The notes under the pieces were generated by a model, which did not search any database, was not told the origin of the DNA, and saw only the letters and a list, made by a program, of their open reading frames with translations. A program made the position numbers and the translations under genes. Below, piece after piece: positions 1-9,507 of a DNA stretch of 64,000 bases. Source of the DNA: JAODBJ01 sp963782465 (GTDB taxonomy: Bacteria; Actinomycetota; Acidimicrobiia; IMCC26256; PALSA-610); contig CAWAJR010000003.1 of assembly GCA_963782465.1 (NCBI GenBank), forward strand, positions 558,001-622,000, read 5' to 3'. Numbering within the stretch: position 1 is the first letter of the stretch; every line of letters starts with the position of its first letter.

Positions 1-130
1 CACCACCGCGCGAGAACGCGTGGGCGAGCAACCGGCCGAGCCCACGGCCGGCGCCCGTGATGACGACGCGTTTGCCGGTCACGTCGCCGCCACGCGGGAA
101 GGAAGCCGGGATCTCGATCTGTTCCGCCAT
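1..130 (-). CDS. Short-chain dehydrogenase/reductase, N-terminal fragment
   Basis: Only the first ~43 codons lie in the window. The protein opens MAEQIEIPASF and reaches the Rossmann nucleotide-binding motif TGAGRGLGR at about residues 26-34, the TGxxxGxG signature of classical SDR oxidoreductases that use NAD(P)H. The ATG start is clear, and the 76 nt to the divergent E1 gene contain the first copy of the shared 18-bp operator, which suggests co-regulation with the neighbouring catabolic genes. The substrate cannot be told from this fragment. Confidence 0.85.
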   Translation of the reverse strand, partial: MAEQIEIPASFPRGGDVTGKRVVITGAGRGLGRLLAHAFSRGG

Positions 131-178
131 CGCCCTTCCCCGGCCGGCGCCGCACCGGAGGACGAAGCCGCCAGCGCC

Positions 179-196
179 TTGTACCGACCAGTACAA
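179..196. promoter_or_regulatory. Operator site A of the catabolic regulon, overlapping a -10 box
   Basis: The sequence TTGTACCGACCAGTACAA has perfect 6-bp arms (TTGTAC/GTACAA). On the plus strand its right arm forms a TACAAT hexamer at 192-197, a near-consensus -10 placed 9 nt before the GTG start of the E1 gene, so that mRNA would be leaderless. A repressor bound here would block the promoter. The same 18-mer recurs near 4809, 8384 and 11152. The cognate protein is unknown; the shape is typical of TetR-family operators. Confidence 0.7.
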
Positions 197-206
197 TAGT
201 CGTTTC

Positions 207-2170
207 GTGTTCACGACCGCCGACCTCGTCGAGATGCACCGGCGGATGCTGCTGATCCGCGGGTTCGAGCGGCGCGTGGCCGCGTGCTACCGCGACGGTG
301 AGGTGCCGGGCTTCGTGCACCTCTCGATCGGCCAGGAGGCGGCGGCCGTCGGCGCGTGCTGGGCCTGCGCGATGCCGACGTCATCACGTCGACGCACCGG
401 GGCCACGGCCACTGCCTCGCCAAGGGCCTTGCGCCGTTCCCCATGTTCGCCGAGCTGATGGCCAGGGACGCGGGCACGAACCGCGGCCGCGGTGGCTCGA
501 TGCACATCGCCGATCCGAACGCCGGGATCTTCGGCGCGAACGGGATCGTCGCGGCCGGCCTCCCGATCGCGGTGGGCGCCGCCGCCGCGGCGCGGCTGCG
601 CGGCCACGACCGCGTCGCGGTCGCGTTCTTCGGCGACGGTGCAGTGGCGGCGGGCGCGTTCCACGAGGCGGTGAACCTCGCAGCGGTGTGGGAGTTGCCG
701 GTCGTCTTCTTCTGTGAGAACAACGGCTATGCCGAGTTCTCCGCCGCGTCGAGCCAGCACGCGGCGTCGCTCGAACGGCGGGCGCCGGGCTACGGCGTCG
801 ACTACGTCGCCGTCGACGGCAACGATGTCGTGGCGACCGCCGCCGCGATGCGAGAGGTCGTCGCCGCCGTTCGCAACGGGCACCGTCCGACGATCGTCGA
901 GGCGACGACGTACCGCCGGCACGGCCACTACGAAGGCGACCCTCAGCGCTACCGGCCGGCCGACGAGGTCCACGAGTGGGAGGCACGCGACCCGCTGCTG
1001 CTCCACACGCGGCGGCTCGAGACCGGCGGCGTCACCGACAAGACGATCCGCACGCTCGAAGCGTCGGTGGCAAAGGAGCTCGACGATGCCCTCGACGCGG
1101 CGCGCCGCTCGACCGAGCCCGACGCGGCGACGCTGGCGAACTTCGTGGTGCGCGCCCGGCCCGAACGGCCCGAACCGCCGCTCCCGCCCGCCGGCGCGCC
1201 GGAGTTCCGCCTGATGGACGCGGTCCGTACCGCGCTCGAAGCCGAGCTCGCGAACGACGAGCGGGTGTTCGTCGCCGGCATCGACGTCGGCGCGGGCGGC
1301 AACGTGTTCGGCTTGACCAGAGGCTTGCGCGACCGCTTCGGCGACCGCGTACGCGACACACCGATCTCCGAGACCGCGATCGTCGGGCTCGGCGTCGGTG
1401 CGGCGATGGCGGGGATGCGCCCGGTGGTCGAGGTGATGTACCTCGACTTCATCGGTGTCTGCCTCGACCAGCTGCTGAACCAGGCCGCGAAGCTGCCGTT
1501 CATGACCGGCGGGGGTGCGCAGATGGCGCTCACCGTCCGGACCCAGTTCGGCGCCGGCCGCTCCTCCGGCAGCCAGCACTCGCAGAGCCTCGAAGCGCTG
1601 CTCGCCCACATCCCCGGGCTGACCGTCGTGATGCCGTCGACACCCGCCGACACTTACGGCTTGTTGCGCGCCGCGATCCAGGACCCGAACCCGGTTGTCT
1701 TCATCGAGAACCGGCTCCTCTACGGCATGAAAGGCCCGCAGCCGCCGGCCGATCACGTCGTGCCGATCGGCAAGGCGTCGGTGGTGCGCCCGGGCACCGA
1801 CATCACGGTCGTGTCGGTCTCCCGGATGGTCCACGAGGCGCTCGCCGCCGCGGAGGCGGTCGCGATCGACGGGATCTCGGTCGAGGTGCTCGACCTGCGA
1901 ACCGTCGCGCCACTCGACACCGCGACGGTCCTCGAGTCGGTGCACAAGACGAGCCGCCTCCTGATCGCGCACGAGGCGGTCGTGCCGTTCGGGATCGGTG
2001 CCGAGATCGCCGCGACCGTCGCGCGAGAAGGTTTCTGGGACCTCGACGCCCCGATCGTGCGCGTCGGCGCCGAGGCGACACCCCCGCCGTATGCCCCGGG
2101 CCTCGAACGAGCCTGGCTCCCCGACCGCGAGCGCATCGCGGTTGCGCTGCGCGACCTCGCGCGCGTGTAG
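207..2170 (+). CDS. Fused alpha-beta 2-oxoacid dehydrogenase E1 (thiamine diphosphate), frameshifted
   Basis: This would decarboxylate a 2-oxoacid (pyruvate, acetoin or branched-chain type) with ThDP as the E1 part of a dehydrogenase complex. The alpha part carries HRGHGHCLAKG and the ThDP/Mg motif GDG...ENNGY (GDG codons at 632-640). The beta part follows from about 1210, with PISETAIVGLGVGAA and a transketolase-like C-terminus ending LPDRERIAVALRDLA. Natural alpha-beta fusions of about 650-700 aa exist, and this one would be ~654 aa. Reading starts at GTG 207 (FTTADLVEMHRRMLL) and must change frame at about 364-365, where one base seems to be missing in GGGCC: GQEAAAVGAC is in one frame and LRDADVITSTHRG in the next. 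No E2 or E3 gene is in view, so the substrate is open. Confidence 0.85.
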
Positions 2171-2177
2171 CTGTCGG

Positions 2178-3317
2178 TTAGCCGGCCCGTCTTCGGCAAT
2201 GGCCTTCGTGCTCGTCGCGATGGTGGCGCCAGCACAGGAGCCGGAGATTGGCGAGGTCGGTTGCGCCGCCGTCGGCCCAGTGGAGAACGTGGTGCGCTTC
2301 GCACCAGCCCGGCGGTGCCGTACAGCCGGGATGCGTGCACCCGCCGTCGCGCGCGACCAGCGCGTTCCACTGCGCTCGGGAGACGACGCGCGTCGCACGC
2401 CCGAGATCGAGGACCTCACTACGACCCTGCGTGATCACCCGGTGCACCACACCGTCGCACACCAGGCGCCGGAGCGTCTCCGCCGAGACGGCCCCGACAT
2501 GGAGCAGGTCGCCACGCACCGCGTCGGCCAGATCGACATGGCCGTCGCGACGCAACACGTCGAGGTCGACATGCACACCGGCATGGAACGCGGCGCGCCG
2601 GCGGGCCGGCTCGCGACCATCGCGGTGATCGAGAAAGAACCGCATGATGTCGCGCAACGCATCTTCACGGCGCTGCCCGCGCGTCCGCCTCGGGTCGCCG
2701 GCCGCGTCGGGGTCGTCGGCCATGCGCGCCTCGAGCGCACTGCACAACAGCTCGGCCGTCTCCGGTGCCAGGTCGCCGCGCAACGGGGCCAACCCCCAGC
2801 TCGTCGGCAGGACGTGCAGGTTGCGCCGCTCGAAGTCGTCGTTCGCGGCCGCGCCGCCACCGTCGCCGTCGATCGCATCGGTGACCCGGCGCACGACGCA
2901 ACGCAGCTGGCGGGCGGTGAAACGTCGCGCGGCGTCGACGAGGTCGGGTTCGAGATCGACCAACACCTCGGCCCGCGCCGGCGTGTACGCCGCCGCGATG
3001 ACCCGCGCGTGCTCGTCGGTGATGGTCCCATCGAGGAACGCACCCAGCGTCTCCGGCAACTCCTGCAACCTCCGCGCGTCGTCGAGCATCCGCCTCGCAG
3101 CACCGAACGACAGGCGGCAACCGTCGGCCAGCGACCCCGCCGGCGTGCGGTGCAACTCGGCCAGCCGACCGTCGCGATCCGCCCGCCCGACCTCCCGCAC
3201 GAACGCAGCCTGGAGGCGTTCGACACAACGGTGCAGACGGGCCAGGTCGTGGGTGTGCTCCGACGCGATCAGCTTCTCGACGGCTACTTCGATCCCGTCC
3301 AACTCCGCCCCGAACAC
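2178..3317 (-). CDS. DUF222-HNH endonuclease family protein (13E12 type)
   Basis: This 379-aa protein has an N-terminal DUF222 region, then a C-terminal HNH motif (CEAHHVLHW...LRLLCWRHH, about residues 335-365) with the Cys/His pattern of a Zn/Mg-binding nuclease. Members are the 13E12-repeat family, common in actinobacteria in many copies; their biological role is unsettled. The start is GTG at 3317, only ~8 nt after a TAGTAT hexamer at 3331-3326, so the mRNA is probably leaderless. A LexA-type SOS box lies across the start, which points to induction by DNA damage. The gene interrupts an otherwise catabolic neighbourhood and ends 7 nt from the stop of the convergent E1 gene. Confidence 0.9.
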   Translation of the reverse strand: MFGAELDGIEVAVEKLIASEHTHDLARLHRCVERLQAAFVREVGRADRDGRLAELHRTPAGSLADGCRLSFGAARRMLDDARRLQELPETLGAFLDGTITDEHARVIAAAYTPARAEVLVDLEPDLVDAARRFTARQLRCVVRRVTDAIDGDGGGAAANDDFERRNLHVLPTSWGLAPLRGDLAPETAELLCSALEARMADDPDAAGDPRRTRGQRREDALRDIMRFFLDHRDGREPARRRAAFHAGVHVDLDVLRRDGHVDLADAVRGDLLHVGAVSAETLRRLVCDGVVHRVITQGRSEVLDLGRATRVVSRAQWNALVARDGGCTHPGCTAPPGWCEAHHVLHWADGGATDLANLRLLCWRHHRDEHEGHCRRRAG

Positions 3318-3325
3318 GTGTTCGA
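3310..3325 (-). promoter_or_regulatory. Probable LexA (SOS) box over the start of the DUF222-HNH gene
   Basis: The minus strand reads TCGAACACGTGTTCGG, matching the actinobacterial/mycobacterial SOS box TCGAAC-N4-GTTCGA at every fixed position except the last. The centre is a perfect 14-bp palindrome (CGAACACGTGTTCG). It sits directly after a TAGTAT -10 element and contains the GTG initiation codon, so LexA would cover the transcription start. DNA-damage control of 13E12-family genes is known in M. tuberculosis. Confidence 0.7.
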
Positions 3326-3402
3326 TACTACTCCAACCACCGCGCGAACGCGATCAAATTTCGTGCGCAGGTCGCGGCTCGGCCGAACGCGCGCGTCGTT
3401 GC

Positions 3403-3561
3403 TCAGGAGGACGCGCGCGCCCATCGCGCGCGCGTCATCGCGTAGATGTAGCCGGCCCCCGTTTGGCCGCTGAGGCGCTCGCCGTCGAACTCTTCGTCGC
3501 CTACTCGTATGAAGTCGAGACGCGTCGCGACCGCGCGGCTGCGGACGTTCCCCTTGTCCAT
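3403..3561 (-). pseudogene. Possible GNAT acetyltransferase C-terminal remnant
   Basis: The 317 nt between the HNH gene and the acyl-CoA dehydrogenase hold no complete gene. A 52-codon open stretch encodes GNVRSRAVATRLDFIRVGDE, which resembles the C-terminal acetyl-CoA-side motif of GNAT N-acetyltransferases (N-xx-S-x-x-V-A-x-x-L-x-F). The rest of a GNAT fold is missing on either side in this frame. It could be a decayed gene end or a chance reading frame; the identification rests on one motif. Confidence 0.25.
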
Positions 3562-3646
3562 CCTGAGTTCGACGCGCGTACGTCGGCCGGACGCCTCCGC
3601 CGGAGCTGGATCGGGCCGCGTCGACGACGTCGGGCAGGGGCACGGC

Positions 3647-4794
3647 TCAGCAACCCAATGCGCGCGCGATCACGAGGTGCTGGATCTCGTTCGTGCCTTC
3701 GCCGATCTCGAGCACCTTCGCATCGCAGTAGAAGCGCGCCACGGGCGAATCGAGCATGTAGCCGAGGCCGCCGTGAACCTGCACCGCCTCCGACGCCGCC
3801 CACGTCGCGACGCGGCTCGCTTTCAGCTTCGCCATCGCCGCTTCCTTCTGGAACGGTTCCCCCCGGTCGCGGAGCGACGCGGCGCGGTAGGTGAGCCAGC
3901 GCGCCGCTTCGAGTTCCGTCGCGATGTCGGCGAGCTTGAACTGGATCGCCTGGAACTTCGAGATCGGCTGCCCGAACTGCACCCGCTGCTTCGCGTAGTC
4001 GGTCGCGAGGTCGAGCACCGCTTGCGCCAGGCTGAGCGACAACGCCGCGATCGAGATACGCCCGACCTCGAGCGTGCGCAGGAACTGGGCGAGCCCCATC
4101 GCCGGGTCGCCGACGAGGTGCTCGTCGGGGACCCACACGTCGTCGAAGGCAAGCTCGCGGGTATCGAGCCCGCGCCAACCGATCCCGTTCAGTTTGGGCC
4201 CGTCGTGAACCCCGGGGTGCCCTTCTCCACGACGAAGCTCGCGAACGCCGGCCCCTCCCCCTCCGCGGGCTCGGTGCGCGCGAGCAGGGTCACGCCGAAC
4301 GACATGTCGGTGCCGGCGTTCGAGATGAACGTCTTGCGCCCGTTGATCAACCAACCGCCGTCGCGCCGCACGGCGCGGGTGCGGATCCCGCGGGCGTCCG
4401 AACCGGCGTCGGGTTCGGTGAGGCCGAACGCGCCGAGCGAGCGCCCCTCGGCCAGCGGTCGCAGCCATCGCTCGCGCTGCGCATCGGTGCCGAACAGGTA
4501 AAGGGGCAACGAACCGATCGTCACGTGCGCCTGCCAGGCCGCGGCGAGCGACTGGTCGGCGAGGCCGATCTGTTCCATCGCGGCGACGAAGCCGACGGTC
4601 GACATCCCGATGCCGCCCCATTCCTCGGGGACGAGCAGGCCGAGCAGCCCGAGCGTGCCCATCTCGCGCAGGAGGTCGGTCGCGCAGCGGGCTTCGTGCC
4701 ACGCCTGTGGCGCGCGGCGCGCGATCTCGTTCTGCGCGAAGTCGCGGCACAGCCCGACCAGGTCTTGTTCCGCGTCGCTCAGCGAGAAGTCCAC
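3647..4794 (-). CDS. Acyl-CoA dehydrogenase, frameshifted
   Basis: An FAD enzyme of ~382 aa that introduces the alpha-beta double bond in an acyl-CoA thioester. The first part has the FAD/substrate-binding segment GAFGLTEPDAGSD and the NGRKTFISNAG motif. The last part has YAKQRVQFGQPISKFQ, QVHGGLGYM and the C-terminal EIGEGTNEIQHLVIAR, whose Glu is in the usual place for the catalytic base. The two parts are in different frames: GFTTGP is followed by a stop, and KLNGIGWRGL resumes one frame over, consistent with a missing base at about 4195-4202. Start is GTG 4794 (VDFSLSDAEQDL), 13 nt after a TCCAAT hexamer in operator B. It is divergent from the P450. Confidence 0.88.
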
Positions 4795-4808
4795 GAACCG
4801 AAAGCTTA

Positions 4809-4826
4809 TTGGACCGACCGGTACAA
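4809..4826. promoter_or_regulatory. Operator site B of the catabolic regulon
   Basis: TTGGACCGACCGGTACAA, the second copy of the 18-bp near-palindrome, lies between the divergent acyl-CoA dehydrogenase and P450 genes. It overlaps TCCAAT on the minus strand and TACAAC on the plus strand, both plausible -10 elements, so one bound repressor could silence both genes. Confidence 0.7.
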
Positions 4827-4866
4827 CGCGGGGTACGGTGCCGCCCCACGTTCCTCGAGCGGTGCT

Positions 4867-6151
4867 GTGACTGACTACGACGCGACCGACTTCTTCCGCG
4901 GCAACGAGCTCATTGCCGACCCGTACGGCTACTTCGAGTGGCTCCGTTCGCAGTGCCCCGTCCGCGCGGAACGCCACCACGGCGTGACGATGGTGACGGG
5001 GTACGAAGAAGCGGTCGCGGTGTACAACGACCCCGACACGTTCTCGTCGTGCAACTCCCCGACCGGGCCGTTCCCCGGCTTCCCCGTACCGCTCGAGCGC
5101 GACGACGACGTGCGCGCGCTGATCGAGCAACACCGCGACGAGTTGCCGTTCAGCGACCAGATCCTCACCTTCGATCCGCCGAAGCACGCGCTGCACCGCG
5201 CGCTGCTGATGCGGTTGATCACGCCGAAGCGGTTGAACGACAACGAGGAGTTCATGTGGCGGCTCGCCGATCGCCAGATCGACGAGTTCATCGACCGCGG
5301 CGGCTGCGAGTTCATCAGCGACTACGGCCAACCGTTCGCCATGCTCGCCATCGCCGACCTTCTCGGCGTACCGGAGCCGGACCACGAGCTGTTCCGGGAA
5401 CGGCTCGGCCGGCCGCCGGCATTCCGGCTCGCTCGGCGGGACCGGCCACGACGACCGGCTCGCCCAGAACCCGCTCGAATTCCTGTACGAGCAGTTCAGC
5501 GCGTACGTCGAGGACCGGCGCGCGAACCCGCGGCCCGACGTGCTGACCGGGCTTGCCACCGCGACGTTCCCCGACGGCTCGGTCCCCGACGTCCTCGACG
5601 TCGCGCGCATCGCGGCGAACCTGTTCGCGGCCGGTCAGGAGACGAGCGTTCGCCTGTTCGGCACCGCGCTGCAACGCATCGCCGACGACCCCGGCCTCCA
5701 GGAGTTGCTGCGGGCGCGGCGCGACCTGGTCGCGAACTTCGTGGAGGAGTGCTTGCGGTTCGAGAGCCCGGTGAAGGGCGACTTCCGGCTCGCGCGCGCC
5801 ACCACGACCGCCGCGGGCGTGGAGATCCCCGCGGGCACCACGGTGATGGTCGTCAACGGCGCCGCCAACCGCGATCCCCGCAAGTTCGAGCAACCCGACG
5901 AGTTCCAGGTGGAACGGCCGAACGCACGCCAGCACATCGCGTTCGGGCACGGCATCCACACCTGCCCCGGCGCGCCGCTCGCGCGAGCGGAGGGACGGGT
6001 CACCATCGAGCGCTTCCTGGACCGCATCTCCGACATACGCATCGCCGAGGCCGAGCACGGCCCGCCCGGCGCGCGTCGCTACGACTACGTGCCGACGTAC
6101 ATCTTGCGCGGGCTGCGGGAACTCCACCTCGAGTTCGGTCGAGGCGGTTGA
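4867..6151 (+). CDS. Cytochrome P450, frameshifted
   Basis: A bacterial class I P450 monooxygenase of ~428 aa; heme iron activates O2 with electrons from a ferredoxin/reductase pair not in the window. It shows the I-helix AGQETS (A/G-G-x-E-T-S), the K-helix ExxR in EECLRF, and the heme-Cys loop FGHGIHTCPGAPLAR (5941-5985), whose His before Cys fits FxxGxHxC. The reading frame changes between about 5400 and 5425: RERLG is in the first frame and SLGGTGHDDRLAQNPLEF in the second, consistent with one extra base. Start is GTG 4867 (VTDYDATDFFRGNEL). Its neighbours suggest hydroxylation of a lipid or terpenoid, but the substrate is unknown. Confidence 0.9.
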
Positions 6152-6157
6152 CCCGGT

Positions 6158-7075
6158 CTACGAAGATCCTCGTTCGGGATCGCTCGCGTGGAGGTGGGCC
6201 ATGAACGCGGTCGACCACGCGGTGAGGTCGGCCGGGACCGAATAGCCGGCCTCGTCGTTGATCGTCGCCCAGTTCTCCGCGATGTCCTCGATCGTGGGCT
6301 CCGGCGTTCCGTGGACGTACCCGGCGGTGGAGGCGATGAAGATCCGCGTGAAACGCCCGAACCCCGCGGCGTACATCTCGCCGCTGACGGGGCAGTCCTC
6401 GTGCGCCAGGAACGCGGCCATCGGTGCGACAAGGTCGGGCGCCATCTGCGCCGAGCCCGCGCCCGCGCCGGCCATGCGCGTCATCGCCGCGGGCGCGATG
6501 AGGTTGACCTTGATGCCGTGCTGCGCCCCCGCGGTGGCCAGGCTGCGCGTGAGGCCGATCACCCCGGCCTTGGCGGTCGCGTACGACGTGTTGTTCGGCA
6601 GCCCGAAGATCCCCGACGACGTCGTCATGACGATGCGGCCGTAGCGGCGCTCCATCATGTGCGGCCATGCCGCGCGCGTGGTGTTGAACGAGCCGCCGAC
6701 GTGCACGGCAAGATGGCTCGCGAGGTTCTCGGCGTCGACGGCAGGCATGCCCGCCCACCGGATGATGCCCGCGTTGTTGACCAGCACGTCGACACCACCG
6801 AAGTGTTCGACCGCGGCCGCGACGAGCGCGTCGGCGCCGGCCGGCGTCGCCACGTCGTTGGTGTCGGCGATCGCCGCGCCGCCCGCAGCCACGATCTCGG
6901 CCGCGACGTTCGACGCGGGCCCGCGATCGGCGCCGGTGCCGTCGATCGACCCACCGAGGTCGTTGACGACCACGCGCGCGCCGCGCGCCGCGAGCAGGAG
7001 CGCGTACGCGCGGCCGATGCCGCGCCCCGCGCCGGTGACGATCGCGACGCGCCCTTCGAAGCGGTGTTCGCTCAG
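6158..7075 (-). CDS. Short-chain dehydrogenase/reductase
   Basis: A 305-aa NAD(P)-dependent SDR: TGAGRGIGRAYALLL cofactor motif near residue 13, NNAG at ~100, then the catalytic Ser in MTTSSG and YATAKAG (YxxxK). The C-terminal ~70 residues after the core are longer than in minimal SDRs and resemble the SDRs similar to multifunctional beta-oxidation enzymes that act on bulky 3-hydroxyacyl-CoA. No ATG or GTG is available at the right place. The likely start is a CTG at 7075 that overlaps the TGA of the amidohydrolase upstream (CTGA), so translation is coupled. It ends 6 nt from the convergent P450 stop. Confidence 0.88.
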   Translation of the reverse strand: MSEHRFEGRVAIVTGAGRGIGRAYALLLAARGARVVVNDLGGSIDGTGADRGPASNVAAEIVAAGGAAIADTNDVATPAGADALVAAAVEHFGGVDVLVNNAGIIRWAGMPAVDAENLASHLAVHVGGSFNTTRAAWPHMMERRYGRIVMTTSSGIFGLPNNTSYATAKAGVIGLTRSLATAGAQHGIKVNLIAPAAMTRMAGAGAGSAQMAPDLVAPMAAFLAHEDCPVSGEMYAAGFGRFTRIFIASTAGYVHGTPEPTIEDIAENWATINDEAGYSVPADLTAWSTAFMAHLHASDPERGSS

Positions 7076-8316
7076 ACGGCCACCGGCGCCGTGAACCCCA
7101 GGAGACCGCCGAGGGTGCCACCGAGTATCGCGGCACGCTCGGCGTCGGCGACGCCGGCAAACTGCTTCGCGATCAGCTCGCGGCTCCCGCGGAACGTGCC
7201 CTCCGCGTGCGGGTAGTCGTTGCCCCACACGATCGACGACACCCCGGTGATGTGCCGGGTCGCGATCGCGACGGGGTCGTCCTGGAACTGCACGTGGAAC
7301 TGGCGCTGCACGTACTCGCTCGGCGTGAGCGGGTACGGCCACTTCTCGTTCAGGCGGAACAGCTGCGCCATGTTCGGCTGGTCGTTCGCGGGACGGGTGT
7401 CGTCCCAAGAGCCGAGCCACCAGTCGGCGTCCTGGCCGATGCCCGTGACCCAGCACTTGTCCATCGCGCCCATCAGCGACGCCAGCCAATGCGCGTTGAA
7501 CTCGATGAGCGCGAAATGCAGGTCGGGGTACCGCTCGGGGACCCCGCCGCCGATCAGCTGGCAGATGACCTGCTCGGGAACCATCGGCGCGTAGACGCAC
7601 TGGGTGATCATCCGTTTCGAGGCCGTCTTCCCGGTCATCGGCTGGTTGACCTGCGCGGCCGATTCCATGACGACCCTGAGCGTCGTAGAAGCCGGGTCGT
7701 CGACCTTCACTCCGCCGGTCTGCGTGTGGATGAACACGTGCACACCGTTGGCTTGCGCCGCGGCCCAGACCGGGTCGAAGTCGCGCGAGTAGTAGGGCTT
7801 CGGTGGGATCGACGGCAGGAGGATCGCACGGAAACCGGCGGCAGCCACCCGCTCGATCTCGGCGACCGCGTCGTCGACGTCGGTGAGCGGCACGGGCGCG
7901 GTCGGAGCCAGCCGAGAGAAGTACGGCGTGAACCGCTCGATCACATAGTCGTTGTAGACGCGAGCGTGCGCCATCGACAGTTCGTGGTCGTCGGAGTAGA
8001 GACCGAACAGCGACAGGTTCGGGTGCATGACCTGCACGTCGACCCCGTCGAGGTCCATGTCGTCGAGGATCATCTCGGGGTCGCCTTCGGGCATCCGCCC
8101 GCCGGTCTGGCGGTACCGCGAGATCGTCCAGCCTTCGAACCCCGGCGTGTGCAAGCGCCGGAAGACCCGGGCACCACCCTCGACGAGCGGCTCGATCTCG
8201 AAGTCTTCCTCCCACACGCCGCGATCGCGCAGGTGCTTCGGCAGGCGCGTGCGAAACAGGTCCGTCGGCTCGAGGAGGTGCCCGTCGCCGGAGACGACAA
8301 AGTCCTTCTGCGTCAT
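7072..8316 (-). CDS. Amidohydrolase family 2 (ACMSD-like TIM-barrel) protein
   Basis: A 414-aa metal-dependent hydrolase/decarboxylase-like protein of the amidohydrolase_2 family (relatives of aminocarboxymuconate semialdehyde decarboxylase). Seen in sequence: an N-terminal VSGDGHLLEP (D-x-H metal motif), HPNLSLFG, HIHTQTGG-like VHVFIHTQ, and a late IVWGNDYPHAEGTF whose Asp-Pro-His matches the family's end-of-barrel GSDYPH motif. The start is ATG 8316, with AGGAAGG about 10 nt upstream. It leads a two-gene unit with the SDR. The ring-cleavage or decarboxylation chemistry suggested by the family cannot be tied to a substrate. Confidence 0.85.
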   Translation of the reverse strand: MTQKDFVVSGDGHLLEPTDLFRTRLPKHLRDRGVWEEDFEIEPLVEGGARVFRRLHTPGFEGWTISRYRQTGGRMPEGDPEMILDDMDLDGVDVQVMHPNLSLFGLYSDDHELSMAHARVYNDYVIERFTPYFSRLAPTAPVPLTDVDDAVAEIERVAAAGFRAILLPSIPPKPYYSRDFDPVWAAAQANGVHVFIHTQTGGVKVDDPASTTLRVVMESAAQVNQPMTGKTASKRMITQCVYAPMVPEQVICQLIGGGVPERYPDLHFALIEFNAHWLASLMGAMDKCWVTGIGQDADWWLGSWDDTRPANDQPNMAQLFRLNEKWPYPLTPSEYVQRQFHVQFQDDPVAIATRHITGVSSIVWGNDYPHAEGTFRGSRELIAKQFAGVADAERAAILGGTLGGLLGFTAPVAV

Positions 8317-8383
8317 TCGTTCGCGACCTTCCTGCGCCGGGCTCGCGTGCCCGGGCCGCGCTAGCTTCGCCGACGAAACGTAG

Positions 8384-8401
8384 ACCAACCGGTCGGTACA
8401 T
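8384..8401. promoter_or_regulatory. Operator site C of the catabolic regulon
   Basis: The minus strand reads ATGTACCGACCGGTTGGT; the left half and core match the 18-bp consensus exactly but the right arm is degenerate. It lies between the divergent amidohydrolase (start 8316) and cyclase (start 8448) genes, with TACAAC just after it on the plus strand as a possible -10. Confidence 0.6.
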
Positions 8402-8447
8402 ACAACGCACCGACGGGCGCGTCAACGCGGCCGGAAGGAGCACACGC

Positions 8448-9507
8448 GTGGCAAAGCGGTGGGCACGGCGGCCGCCCGGCTCGACTTGGGGCGAGTGGGG
8501 CGACGACGACGAACTCGGCCGGATCAACCTGCTCACCCCCGAGAAGGTCCTCCAGGGCGTGCGCGAGGTGGAGCACGGCATCACCTTCTGCCTCAGCCTG
8601 CCCCTCGACTATCCCGGCGGCACGCTGCTGAACCAGCGCCGCCACCCGCCGGTCATCGCGCCGACCGAGGATCTCGAAGGCAATCCGGCGACGTTCTACA
8701 ACGTCCACCAGCGCGACATCCCGAGCGTGGGGCAGCCGGCGCCACGTCGACGTGTGGGTCGACGACGTCGTCACGCTCTCGCTCCAGTACTCGACGCAAT
8801 GGGACGCACTCGCCCACGCCGGGGCCGAGTTCGACGCCGACGGCGACGGCAACGAGGAGGCGGTCTTCTACAACGGCTACCGGTCGGGCACCGACATCGT
8901 CGGCCCGAGGGCCGACGCGCGCGGCGACGGCAGCGAGCACGTGTGCTTCGCGCACCATCTCGGCCTCGAGCACATGGCGTTCCATGGGGTGCAGGGCCGG
9001 GGCGTGCTCGTCGACCTCGCGCACCACCTCGGCCACGACTTCCGGGGTGTCGACCACGCGACACTCGAGGAGATCATGAACGCCGACGGCGTCGTCGTGG
9101 AGCCCGGCGACATCCTGCTCCTGCACACCGGCTTCGCGACGAAGGTGCTCGAATGGGAGCGCAACCCCGACCCGGCGCAGATCAACCAGATGTGCACGTA
9201 CCTCGACGCGCACGACCCGTCGATGCTCGAGTGGATCACCCAGTCGAACATCTCGGCGCTGGTGGCCGACAACTACGCCGTCGAGGGAATGGTCGCCGGC
9301 CCGCGGAACCCGGAACGCCATTCGTTGCTGCCCATCCACCACCTTTGCCTGTTCCGGCTCGGGGTGCCGCTCGGGGAAATGTGGTACCTGCACGAACTCG
9401 CGGCCTGGCTGCGCGAGCACGAACGAAGCCGGTTCCTGCTCACGGCCCCGCCGCTGCGATTGCCGGGCATCGTCGGCTCGCCGCTCACCCCCGTCGCGAC
9501 AGTCTGA
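8448..9507 (+). CDS. Cyclase-family hydrolase (kynurenine formamidase-like), frameshifted
   Basis: A ~353-aa member of the metal-dependent cyclase/formamidase family (PF04199-like). After the N-terminal WGEWGDDDELGRINLL, typical of the long actinobacterial branch, it has YSTQWDALAHAG in place of the usual HxGTHxDxxxH metal motif, then VVVEPGDILLLHTGF and a C-terminal GVPLGEMWYLHELA. The frame changes near 8728 (GTGGGG): RDIPSV is in the first frame and SRRHVDVWVDDVV in the next, implying one extra base. Start GTG 8448 has a strong GGAAGGAG 8 nt upstream. Its 3' end overlaps the convergent monooxygenase by 23 nt. Confidence 0.82.

Noticed and set aside
287..2419. A 710-codon open frame antisense to the fused E1 gene
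   Set aside because: It lies opposite a gene with clear motifs and its sequence is Arg/Asp/Gly-rich without domains; long antisense frames are normal at this GC content.
8140..8160. tRNA-like T-arm string ccttcgaaccccgg
   Set aside because: It is inside the amidohydrolase coding frame and no cloverleaf forms around it.
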